Assembly (NCBI GenBank): GCA_002049455.2
Contig: KV919024.1
Location: forward strand, 49,736-113,735
Direction of reading: 5' to 3'
Origin: Porphyra umbilicalis
Lineage: Eukaryota > Rhodophyta > Bangiophyceae > Bangiales > Bangiaceae
Length of the DNA stretch: 64,000 bases
The stretch's first letter is position 1, and each line of letters opens with the position of its first letter. A program made the position numbers and the translations under genes. The notes under the pieces are model-generated. The model was not told where the DNA came from, did not search any database, and saw only the letters and a list, made by a program, of their open reading frames with translations. This document shows positions 34,936 to 44,915 of this stretch, one piece after another.

Positions 34936-34937
34936 TT

Positions 34938-34954
34938 TGGTGGAGCAGCAGGGG
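34938..34954 (+). other. Primer-binding site of gypsy A
   Basis: TGGTGGAGCAGCAGGGG begins with TGG, complementary to a tRNA CCA end, 2 nt inside the LTR. The same site with the same spacing is found in element B (60431-60447), and with one change in element C (62839-62855). Confidence 0.85.
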
Positions 34955-35034
34955 ATGAAGACGACTCAACCTTCCTCGGGGTGACGACGGTGCGTCACCT
35001 TGCCCCGGGGGTAACCGAGTAGGGACTCCTCCCC

Positions 35035-37233
35035 TTGGTGCCTAGCGCTGCGGGCGGCGCCCCGCATCGCCAGGTTCGGTGGATTCCGGCCGGGTCGATG
35101 GCCGAAGGGGGGGGGCATGGAGACCCCCCTGGTGTCGATGAGCATGGTGTCGGGGGGGACGGAACCTCTCCCCCGGGGGGCGAGTCGTCGGTGAGCGACC
35201 GCCACACCAGTGCTGGCACCACGGATGCGGGTGCCCGTGGGGGACGGACTTTGTTCCAGCCCTTGCCCCCGGGCCTCGACCCAATCCGGAGTCGCCCCCC
35301 AGCGGGTGCCCCCTCGGGTAGCTCTCACCCCGAGAAGGTCCCGCTGGGTGCTGGCACTCAATTCGGCGTAGGACAGCCCCCCGACGCTACGGCGTTGGGT
35401 GGTGGGTCCGTGCCACCACCGACACGGGAACCCGCGGGTGGGAGCCCTAGTCGTGCTCCCCCGGGTTCACGTCGTGTTCGGAGCGACCCGGCGCTCGCGC
35501 TACGATCCGCCGGAGCCGCTGGTGTCGGTCACCCAGCCGACGCGTCCGGAGGGATTACCCCCCCGGGTGTGTGGGCGGGGCCGATGCCACCATCGGCACG
35601 GGAGCCTGTGGGTGGGAGCTCTAGTCGTGCTCCCCTAGGCTCACGGGGTGCCATGGAGGGCCTGGGTCTCGACTGGAGAGACGCCGTGGCCGAGGTCGTT
35701 CGGTCCGAAGTTACCCGTTCGTTGTCGACCGTGTTACGGAGCGCGACGCCCAAGACCGACGGGCGGCGGCGGGGGGCTAAGCGCTCCTCCCGCCGACGAC
35801 GCTATTCGTCGTCGTCGTCCTCCACCTCCGAGGCGTCCCATTCCGGTGGCGACTCGGCGGTGGCAGCCCTATTAGGTGCTTTTCGCAACACCCCCACTCC
35901 GCCCTCGGCACGGGACGGTACTCGGGGTATTGACCCGAGGCCCGGCCCGGTCCGTGGATCGGAGGGGGGTGAACGGCGTGACGAGGGGTTCCCTGCGGGA
36001 TTCGCCCCCGTCGCGGGGGTGGAGGCGGCTAGTTGGCCAACTCGGTCCACCCCGCCGCCCCCACCTCGGGCGGTCCCACCCAAGATCGTAGTCAACAAGC
36101 CGTACTACCGGGAGATCTTCGATTGGGAAACCTACGCGTTGGACAACAAGTCGCTTGTCTACTCGCGACGCCAGGCCGGCACTCTGGGTCGGCGCAAGAA
36201 GGACGTTGCTCAGTCCTTCGGCGTCGGGGGCGAATGGGATGGTTCCCCCCCGGCCCAGGTCTTCCTGTTCCTACGCAAGTTCGCGAAGGCCTGTGATGAC
36301 AATGACATCTCAGAGAGCGAAGCCTTCTACATCCTCCCCGACTTTACGAAGGAGCCTCTGAGGTCGGCGGTAATGATTATCATGCCCACTCGCCGGGATG
36401 GTAACCCCGGCGAGACGACCAGTTACCTGGAGCTGGTGAACTGGATGCTCCGGCGCCATGCGGATGAGGCCTCCGTAGCGACCCTCGTCGAGACGCTCAA
36501 CATTGCCGTGCAGCGGGACGATGAAGATTAGTTGGCCTTTGCCGAGCGACTCCGCCGCCTGAACACCGAGTGCGGGTTCATGTACGGGACAGGCGCGCTG
36601 AAGGGGCGCTTTGTGGAAGGTGTCCACCGCGCCTCCCGCGCCATGGTCCGGGAGCGCAACACCCCCGCCATGACCCTAGCGGAGCTGGCTCGCATCGCCC
36701 AGACTAAGGGGGATGAAAACCGGCGGCTCCAACATGAGCAACAGAAATAGCGGACCAAGGAGCGAGAGGTGCTCGCAGAGGAGACTCGCCTGCGACGCAT
36801 GGCCTGCTAGGCCGCCGCTCCGCGAGTACCGGCGGCGGTTCGACCCTATGCCCCGAGAGCGGCTCCGGTCCGGTCCGTGGGGGCCGTGGACGTCCCGGCC
36901 CCAGGCAGGGGTGAGCCCGCCTGACCCCGCTCCCGCCCGGCAGAGCGGCCCTGCTGGCAGTGTGGCAAGAAGGGTCATTGGGCCGAGGTGTGCCCCACTT
37001 TGGACGTCCGCCTACGCGAGAGGCTGGCGGATGCCAACCGGTGGACCCCCCTGCGGGCCAAACCCGCTCCGTCCGGGGACAAACGCGCGGGGCGACGCGT
37101 TGCTCTCGTCACCCCCAAGGATACCACAAGCTCAAGCGGCGAAGAGTCGACGCCGCTTGAGAAGGGGGAACTCCCCGCCGAGTCGGACCATGTCTCGGAG
37201 CCCTCCTCCGAGTCTGAGGAGGGAAACGAGTAG
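35035..37233 (+). pseudogene. Gag polyprotein of gypsy A
   Basis: One reading frame runs from 35035 to 37231 and is broken by stops at 36529 (TAG), 36748 (TAG), 36808 (TAG) and 36922 (TGA). The N-terminal 300 residues are Pro/Gly/Ser-rich. A capsid-like region follows (YYREIFDWETYALDN..., FLFLRKFAKACDDN, SYLELVNWMLRRH), typical of Ty3 Gag. The nucleocapsid zinc knuckle CWQCGKKGHWAEVC lies at 36952-36993. The tail is acidic. Gag would assemble the virus-like particle and package the RNA. The protease frame follows in a different phase. Confidence 0.85.
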
Positions 37234-37265
37234 CCACCGGCGCCGGTCCCTCCCCGGGGCGACCG

Positions 37266-38015
37266 GTGGTACCGACCGGAGACGCGGGCGCGCGGCTACC
37301 GCGCCTGCAGACCCGGCCGAAGGGGCTCCGCCCTCGGGACGCTCCCCTTCCGAAGGGGGTGGATCGCTGTCAGGTGGTGGCCATCCTGACGGGGTCCAAC
37401 TACCAGGTCGCCAGTCGCGTCTGGTTGGCCGCGGGGCGTGAGCTGGCCCTCCGCGTCATCGTCGATACGGGCTCCGGTGTCTCTCTGGTACGAGAGGAAC
37501 TGCTGCCCCCGGAGTTGGAGGTGGCGCCCCTGGCCGCGGCGACCGCCCAGCTCTACGACGTGAATGGGGGACTCCTTCCCATCACGGGCACGGTGGACAT
37601 GAGCGTGCGGGTCGGAACCTACACCGCATTAGTCACGCGCGGGGTGGTACGCGGCATGTCGGTGCCCCTGCTCTTGGGGACCGACTACACCGATGCTCAC
37701 GTCCCTTGCATAAGTGGGCCGAAAGGGTACATCCAGTTGCTAAATGGATGTAAGGTACCCATCCTCCGTTGGGGTAAGACGGTGTCATATGCCAAGGCTG
37801 CCCGCGCCGGCGGGGCGGGCTCCTCCAGCGATGAGGATGCCAAGGTTTACGTGGCCCGCGAGGTGGTACTGCCCCCCCGGTCCACGGGGTACGTCGCCGT
37901 GCAGACCGCGTTCCAAGGGAACGGAGTCCTAACCCAACGCCACCGGGTGTATGACCGACACCGGGTACACGTGGCGTCGGGCACGATGGACTGCACCGCT
38001 GGCCGTGCGTGGTAG
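37266..38015 (+). pseudogene. Aspartic protease of gypsy A
   Basis: The open frame contains VIVDTGSGVSLV, the DTG(S) active-site motif of a retroviral-type aspartic protease, followed by LLLGTDYTDAHVP, the usual (I/L)LG.D segment. It is in phase with the reverse transcriptase that follows but separated from it by a single TAG at 38013. The frame differs from gag by one position, so expression would need a frameshift or a spliced or decayed original. The protease would cleave Gag and Pol in the particle. Confidence 0.85.
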
Positions 38016-39595
38016 GTGGAGATAACCCATACGGGGAAGACGAGTAAACGCCTCCCCAAAGGGATGATCCTGGGACACATGTCAGCCTACTCTGGTACTG
38101 TGTCCGCCATCTCCCGCGAGGAGTGGGCCACACTGAGCCCCCTCCCGACCCGTGGGTCCGGAGCCACGGACCCACAGGAGGAGCCACACGTTCATACTGA
38201 GAACGTTCCCGAGGGACAGCGGCCCCGGGTGCACTCCTTGCTTCAGAGGCACCGGCACTTGTGGAGCGGCCAGTTGGGCTCCATCAAAGCTACCGAGCAC
38301 CGGATCGAGTTGAAACCGGGCTCTAAGCCCGTTCGGTTGAACCCGTACCGCATGGGCCCCCGGACGCGGGAACTCATCAAGGTCCAGGTGGACAAGATGC
38401 TCGAACTAGAGGTCATCGAGCCAAGCCAGAGTGAGTGGGCTAGCCCGGTCGTCCTCATACCCAAGCCGGATGGGAGTCCCCGGTTCTGCATCGACTATCG
38501 GCAGTTAAACGAGCGCACAGTACGCGACTCTTATCCGCTCCCCCGGATGGATGACTGTCTCGACTCCTTGGGGGACGCACAGTTCTTCTCCACGTTAGAC
38601 TGTAACGCTGGATACTGGCAGATCCCCATTTCCGAGGAGGACAAGCCAAAGACCGCTTTCACCTGGCACTGCGGGACGTACCAATGTACCCGTCTGCCGT
38701 TTGGCTTGTGCAACGCCCCTGCCACTTTCCAGCGGGCGATTGACATGATTCTGTCTGGAGTCAAGTGGCAGAATGTGCTCGTCTACTTAGACGACCTCAT
38801 CATCTTCTCCGCCGATGCAGAGTCGCACCTGTCCCACTTGGACACGGTCCTCACCCTACTCGGGAAGCATGGGGTTACCCTCAAGGCGCAGAAGTGCCAC
38901 CTCTTTAGTAACGAGGTGGAGTACCTCGGCCATGTAGTGCGGCCAGGACGCTTGAGTGTGAATGAGAAGAACCTCAAAGCCATCAAGAAGGCTGTGTTCC
39001 CCAAGACGCTAACCCAACTGAGGAGCTTCTTGGGCATGTGTAACGTCTACCGGAGGTTCACGGCGAACTTTGCCAAGACCGCGAAGCCGCTGAACGAGTT
39101 GAACAGCGTCAAGCTTCCGAAGCTGTTGGCTCCCCCTAGTCCGGAGGAGCAGGCAGCGTTCGACACACTACGCGAACAGCTATGCCACCCACCCATCCTT
39201 GCCATACCCCGCAAGGATGGCAAATACATCATCGAAGTGGATGCCAGCTATGACCAGTTGGGGTGTTGCCTACTACAGCAACAGCCCGACGGATCATACC
39301 TCCCGGTAGGATATTTCAGTAAGGGTCACCTGCCGGCGGAGAAGAACTACACCGTCACCGAGATTGAGGGACTGTGTGTGGTGTGGGCTGTCGGTTTACT
39401 ACGACCGTACATCGAACGCACCAAGTTCCTCGTCCGGTGTGACCATAAGGCACTGAAGTGGATACTGACCACGACGGCCTGCACCAACAATCGACTCAAT
39501 CGTTGGCGCATCCTCCTCTCGGAATTTGATTATGATGTGGAGTACAAGCCCGGCCCCCAACACGCGGTGGCCGACGCGCTGTCCCGCATCGCGAC
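38016..39595 (+). pseudogene. Reverse transcriptase-RNase H of gypsy A
   Basis: All Ty3-type RT landmarks are present and unbroken: a VNPYRMGPR..R.LI.. start, SEWASPVVLIPKPDGS, FCIDYRQLN, YPLPRMDD, FSTLDCNAGYWQIP, LPFGLCNAPATFQ, the catalytic VYLDDLIIFS, and LGHVVR. RNase H follows with EVDASYDQLGCCL, EIEGL and CDHKALKW. The frame ends at the left edge of the hAT-like insertion at 39596. From protease to here the product would be ordinary and complete. Confidence 0.93.
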
Positions 39596-40348
39596 CAGGG
39601 GTTGTCAGGATATGGTTTTTGGGCCGTAATACGATACGGATACACGCCGATCCTTCGTATCTGAATACCGATAACTCCCTCAGCTGAGATCCGGATCAGG
39701 ATATCTGCCTCCGGACCCGGATATTTGAGTAGATTATATTCGTATCCGGATACGATTATTGGATCCGAATATAATCCCCCAAGTCCGACCAAAAGCTCAA
39801 TTAGAGCCCAAGAAGAACACCATCCAGCCGTTATTCGAGTGCTAAATGGACGTCAAGTACGGATTGAAATCCACACTTGATTTCAACGCCCCAACGGGCG
39901 CCGTCGAGGCGGTTCGCCGCCGTTTGTGTAAACGGACGTCAGAATGACCGTTCTGAATCTCGTGTCACACTCTGACAACAACGCAATAGGGTCGAGCCGC
40001 GTGATTGAACGGTTCCACCCGGGACGGGCTGGATCGCCGCTTGTCGCTGCCAAATGTTCGGACATTAATCCCCCGATTGTCGGCACGCGAGCAGAGAGGT
40101 CGACTTCGTTTAACCAGAATTCTCCAGGTGCGGGACGCCTCATAACTATATATATCCCTCTATCCTGACTCTCATATCTGGGATACGGATCCGATATAAT
40201 CTCGCAATTTTTGTCGGACAGGATAGATATATCCTCTCCTCCTTTTCTCGTATTGAATTTTGGATATGCGTCCTCGGCGCGTATCCGAAGTGGATACGGA
40301 TATAATGCACGGATATAATCCTCGGGGATATATCCATGACAGCCCCTG
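39596..40348. mobile_element. hAT-like non-autonomous element inside gypsy A
   Basis: Ends CAGGGGTTGTCAGGATAT and its imperfect inverse (right end, read inward: CAGGGGCTGTCATGGATAT) bound a 753-bp segment. A perfect 8-bp duplication, ATCGCGAC, lies at 39588-39595 and 40349-40356. CAGGG ends and an 8-bp duplication are hallmarks of hAT elements. The inside is AT-richer than its surroundings and full of GGATAC/GGATAT subterminal repeats on both sides. It has no coding capacity. The target codons on the two sides are in register, so the element entered an open pol frame. Confidence 0.92.
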
Positions 40349-41098
40349 ATCGCGACTGAGGGGTTGGATGAGGGGCCCATCTCCCAGGAGATCCCCACAG
40401 TTGGGGTGACCACTCGGTCGGGGGCGGTGCTCGACCCCCAAAGACCCGAGAACGGGGGCACCGCACGCATACCCCTGGGTGAGTTAGCCCAGAAGCAGGC
40501 GGCAGATGGGTTCTGCCAGGGGGTCAAGAAGTTACTTGACACCCTTAAGCCCACGCTCTTCAATGAGAACGCGGACGGGTTGTTGTGCCGCCAAGGGCAC
40601 CGAGAGGGGACCCAGCAGGTACTGGTCCCCCAGTCCGTAGTCAAGGACGTGCTAAGAGCGGAGCACTCATCCCCCTTGGCTGCGCATCCAGGTGGGACGC
40701 GCATGTACCAGACCCTGCGAGACCATTACTACTAGCCCTCGCTAGCGGCGGATGTGTTCGGGTGGGTGGCAGCTTGCCCCACCTGTGCAACGAACCGACT
40801 CATGGGTACGCAGAGTAAAGCGTTCATGAGGCTGTTCCCCGCGACGGAACCCTTCGCGGCGGTGGCCATTGACTTACTTGGCCCCCTGCCCCGGACCCCC
40901 GAAGGATATGAGTACATCCTTGTTATCTGTGACCGGTTTACGAAGGTCACTCGGGCGGTCCCGCTTCGAGAAATCACGTCTCAGGATGTTCTCAGTGCGT
41001 TCCTCGACAAGTGGGTCGCCAATTACGGGCTCCCCGACTCAGTGCTGTCGGATAACGGGCCGCAGTTCGCCGCCGTACTATGGCAAGGGGTGCTGAAG

Positions 41099-41519
41099 GT
41101 GTTGAGCTCTGCTCGGGAATTCCATTGGAGCTGTACTTACACGGGTTTTCATGGTGACTCAAGCTCGTGTCCTTGTATGCATTCCATTGTTGTATGACAA
41201 GTACTTGCTTGTACTTGATTTGTGTATCTCTCGGTGAGCCCCCCTTCTGGTAGTGAGCTGGGGGAGATTCTGCGTGGCGTGGTGACTGGATTGTGCGGCG
41301 GTGGGCGGTTTAGCACGGGGGGGGCACATGCTCCGCTGTGGGAGGTGCGCCGCAGGCCCTGCACACGCGGGGAGTGGCAGTGCCTGGGGGAGCACTGAGA
41401 GAGGGTCTTCCCTGTGACTGGCAGTAGGGTCGCCTGGGGTATATCAGGCGGTCCTAGTGGGCCCAAGACCGCCATCCAAGTAAACCAACGCATCCACCTA
41501 TCTACCTCCCGCTTCACAG
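41099..41519 (+). other. Intron-like 421-bp insertion in the integrase core
   Basis: Integrase coding breaks between ...QGVLK and (M)VLGID..YATPYHP. The segment starts with GTGTTGAG directly after AAG and ends with a pyrimidine-rich CTACCTCCCGCTTCACAG, so GT-AG removal rejoins the reading frame, with one extra residue compared with element B. No inverted ends or target duplication are seen. It could be a true spliceosomal intron or the remains of another insertion. Confidence 0.55.
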
Positions 41520-42110
41520 ATGGTCCTGGGGATTGACACCAACTATGCAACTCCTTATCACCCCCGGACTAATGGGCAGGTTGAACGGTTTAATAAGACC
41601 TTAGTCAAGCAATTGCGTCACTACGAAATTGAACATGTAGTGACGTGGTCGAGGTACTTAAGTCTGGTAGTAACGGCTCATAATTCACAAGTCCACGGCA
41701 GTACTGGGCAAGTTCCATTTGCGTTTGTAAGTCCGAGGCGGCTAAGTCCAGTCGCCATCGAACGACTTTCCAAGGACCGAGACGCCGGGGAAGTTGTAAG
41801 TCCCCGCCAGGCAACGGAGAAGTTTCTCCAACGCCTGAACTCCTTGGTCCCCCTAGTACGGGAGACCATGGAGAAGGCTCAAGCTCGGTATAAGCGAGCC
41901 TTCGACAAGCGCGTGCAAGCACGTCGCCAGCCACTCCGAGTTGGAGACTGGGTGTACGTGAAGTCGCACGAGAACCAGGGGGGCAAGCTCGTCTTCAAGA
42001 CCCTTGCACCCTACCAGGTCTTGAAGACGGATGGACGCCGGCTCACCATCGAAAGTGACGATGGGATCCGCACCATTAACGGCAACCATGCCACCCGGCG
42101 CAGCGGGCCC

Positions 42111-42544
42111 AGAACCGTCGTCAACAGCACGTCTGTTTTTGCCTGTTTTGAGCCTCTTGGAGGCCCGTGTTCCTGTTTAAAGAAACAGAATTCCTGTGCA
42201 AAAAACAGACCGACCCCCCTTGACAGGCTCTCAGAGGCCATCCAATGCGAGGTCCTTGCATATCTGTGCTTCGGAGAACAGGAATCGTGCCTCACTCCAC
42301 ACATAGCGCCTGCTAGCAGAGCCATCGATGCTTCTCCGTGTCCCTCTCTTTCTAGAAGGGTGAAGTGCATACTTCTCATGCTGTGTCTCTCTTTTTACGA
42401 GCGGAGATGCATCTATCCCGGCGAACAGATGATTTTGGCGCCCTTTCTGGAAAAAACCAGCCTTGACAGAGCCCCAGGGCGGTTTGCAGATTGTCTGTTC
42501 GTCCCAAAACACGCAAAAGCAGACGTGCTCTTGACGACGTTTTT
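42111..42544. mobile_element. 434-bp inverted-repeat element inside gypsy A
   Basis: Both ends read inward as A(G/A)AA(C/A)CGTCGTCAA(C/G)AGCACGTCTG followed by (T/C)TTTTGC.TGTTTTG, a terminal inverted repeat of about 40 bp. GGGCCC flanks it on both sides (42105-42110, 42545-42550) and is probably a 6-bp target duplication. Taking out the element and one GGGCCC rejoins the integrase tail and the chromo-like domain in frame. The inside has no transposase. Superfamily unknown. Confidence 0.85.
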
Positions 42545-42958
42545 GGGCCCGCTGCGCGGGCCCCGGAACCCCCGGAGGGTGACCCAGCCTGGGCCCGGGC
42601 CCTGGCCGCATGGCGTGTTCCGTCCCTCCCCTCGTCGGCTAGTAAACCGCTAGAGGCTGTCTTCGACCACTTTGTCGGACAGGGGTATGATGAGCATGAA
42701 CGCCTCATGCTAAAGGTGCGATGGTTCGAATATGGCGCCCGGGAGGACACCTGGCACTATGTGGAGGACCTTCCAGCTGAGAAGGTCCGCCAGTACTGCC
42801 AGCGCAACCAACTCAAGGTGCGGAGAAGAGTTCAAAACGACTAACCCCTAGCACTGGGGCCCAGGGTAACAAACCACACCCAACACAAGCCCACACAATG
42901 CGACCGCCGGCCCAGCGCGGGGCCGGCCGGCGTCTCCACTCCGCCGCTGGCCCCCAAC

Positions 42959-44397
42959 CTACGGGGCCATGTCCGGCGGCGGCGGCGTGTCGCCGCGGGC
43001 GTACCCCGAGTAGTGGGCGCGCGGCGCAGGGTCAAAGGGGTACTCGTGTGCCGCCCGCGGACCCGAGGCGGATGGCCCCCAGGTCGAGCGCGGGGCGCGG
43101 CTCGGCCCAGCCCCGGCCGAGGCGTACCCTTCGCCCCACTGGGAACCGCCCCCTGAGGCAACTTGCCCGGGCGAGGAGGGGTGAGTATATCCCCCGCCCC
43201 AGTGGGAGGACCCGGCCGCGTGGGAGTCCTCCCGGGGCGGCGCACGGGCCGAACTGCCCCCAGCGCTCGCCGACGGCGCCGGAAGAACCCGGAGACCGTG
43301 CTCCTCCAACCGGGAGGCCATCTGGTACCCGATGGCCTCGGGGGTGGTGTCCACGAGAAACTGCTCGGCCGCCCCAGTGCGGAGAGGCGGGGGCCCTCGC
43401 AGAGCAGCCCCCGCGCCCCGGACGACCCAAGCGAGGGTATCCACGAGGGACGCCACGATAGCCTCCCCGTGGGCGTCCTGGAGCGCCCCTACCGCAGTGG
43501 GGTAGGTGGTCGCCAGGGCCCGGGCACAGGCGGCAGGCACGAACCCCCGGCTCAGCCCGTGCCCCGCTTCCGGCACCGGGTAAAGGGTACCCCGGGCGGA
43601 GCAAAGGTCGGCTGGCCGGGCGACGGCGCCGGCCGCGACGAGCGACGAACGGCGCCCCCGCGCGACGGGGGGCGCTCAGTTGGCCCCCGGGTGCGCTTCC
43701 TCTGCGGCGGGGCAACCACCCCCGGCGTTCCCCACCCGAGCGGCAGCGGGGCCGCTGCACTCGCGGCCTCCCAGCCCGATTGCGGCGGAGGGGTCGTGGG
43801 TGTCACCCCCTGGGCGCTGGGGTACGTCGCAACCCCGAGCCCCTCGCGGAGACCGAGGCGCCCGGCCACCAGGCGTTTGTCGCAGTGAACAAACGCCCGG
43901 GGCACCTCCTCGTCGCCCCCAAACCGGCGGGCAAGGTAGGGGCCGGCGGCCGCCCAGTCCAGCGCCTGGTGAAGCTCCACCAGGGCGGATAGGTACGCTA
44001 ATGCCTCCGGGCCTGACCCCTCAGCCAAGTGGGCGAGGCGCAGACCCACGAGGCTGGAAATCAACCCGGGAGAGAGGTGCCACAGGTACCCCCGGGTCCG
44101 GGCGGCGGCATACCATACCCCCGCCACCTCCAGCACCCATTGGGTGGCCAGGATTGCCGCCACCGGGGTGGACTGCCCCCGGCGAAGGGCCGTGCCAAAA
44201 ATAGGCCACGACCCGCGGCATCCGGGCAGGGAACCCGTGCGGCACCTCCGCCGTCCGCCACCACGACGGGGTGGGGACGTAGTAGGCCCGCCGGATAGAG
44301 GGGCGTCGGCGTAGAAGAACCGGGCCGGGGCAGAGGGCGTGGGGGAGGGTGAACCTCGGCAGCGGTGGACGCTGTTGCTACCATGTGAAGATATCAA
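42959..44397 (-). pseudogene. Antisense ORF downstream of pol in gypsy A (truncated)
   Basis: Reading on the strand opposite to gag-pol, the coding pieces are 44160-44300 (EVPHGF..RMPRVVAYFWHG), then after a frame change near 44160 the ORF to 43552 (GLRLAHLAEGSGPEAL..., then a Pro/Arg-rich stretch), then after another shift near 43565 a C-terminal block 42959-43576. Order and motifs resemble the antisense protein of element B (51293-53848): E(V/L)P.G(F/L), P.V(V/L).Y(F/Y)..G, LRL..(L/M)AEGS. The N-terminal third present in B is missing. No known domain. The stop lies 115 bp beyond the pol stop, tail to tail. Confidence 0.6.
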
Positions 44398-44915
44398 AGA
44401 AGGTTGCCCGTCGCGGCCGGTGGGGGACCGGCGGCGGGTGGCGGTTTATATATAAGATCAATCGAGGTCAGGCGGGAGATGCGCCGAAATAACAATAAGT
44501 AATCAATACGATGAATTGGATGCAAAGGGGAATGTGGGCCCATCGTTCCACATCCGCGCCGCCGTCGGCGCGGCGCAGTGGCGACGCCCCGCAGGCCCCG
44601 CCGCCGCGTCCCCGTGCCCACGCCGCCCCCCCGCCCGCTCGCCGTGCGGGTGTGACCGCGGCGGCGCCAGTGTGTCCCCACCCCCCCCCCCCCCCCTGAC
44701 CTGCCCCCAATCCACTGTCGCGGCGGCTTCCGCCCGACTCGACCCCCCCGCGTGCGCGGCCCTGTGGTTCGTGTCCCGACGCGCCGCGCCCGTTGGGCTC
44801 TTTCCCGCCCCGACCGGCCCGGCGCTGCCGCCACGTTTCTACGCTTGCGCTCCATCCCCAGAGCGTCTACGACGTCACTGACACCCCCACACGCCCCACC
44901 TCACCGACGCCGACC
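44398..44915. other. Junction between gypsy A relic and kinase-like gene
   Basis: The lost right end of gypsy A should lie here, but no LTR-like sequence is visible. The second half is C/G-rich and is likely the 5' untranslated region or promoter of the gene starting at 44916. A TATATATAAG stretch occurs near 44446-44455. Confidence 0.4.

Larger units (their letters stand above)
40349..42844 (+). pseudogene. Integrase and chromo-like domain of gypsy A, interrupted
   Basis: The HHCC zinc domain is at about 40660-40800 (H...H, then CPTCATNRL; a TAG at 40733 replaces the usual Trp of the HYYW motif). The catalytic core keeps its first Asp (AIDLLGPLP), second Asp (VLSDNGPQF) and, after the intron-like interruption 41099-41519, the Glu in HPRTNGQVERFNKT. 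The GPY/F-like module (GDWVYVKSHENQGGKL) follows. Beyond the 42111-42544 insertion a chromo-like module reads LKVRWFEYGAREDTWHYVEDLP near 42715-42780. Such chromodomains guide insertion to particular chromatin in chromoviruses. The enzyme's catalytic residues are intact, but the gene is broken by insertions and one stop. Confidence 0.88.
34151..44397 (+). mobile_element. Ty3/gypsy retrotransposon A, nested insertions, 3' end lost
   Basis: Order: 5' LTR, primer-binding site, gag, protease, reverse transcriptase, RNase H, integrase, chromo-like domain, then an antisense ORF. It is interrupted by a hAT-like element (39596-40348), an intron-like segment (41099-41519) and a small inverted-repeat element (42111-42544). 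No 3' LTR was found. The antisense ORF, whose counterpart lies inside the LTRs of element B, is truncated at its start near 44.4 kb, so the right end appears deleted. The element sits inside the older transposase-like gene ending at 34150. Several in-frame stops show it is dead. Confidence 0.85.
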
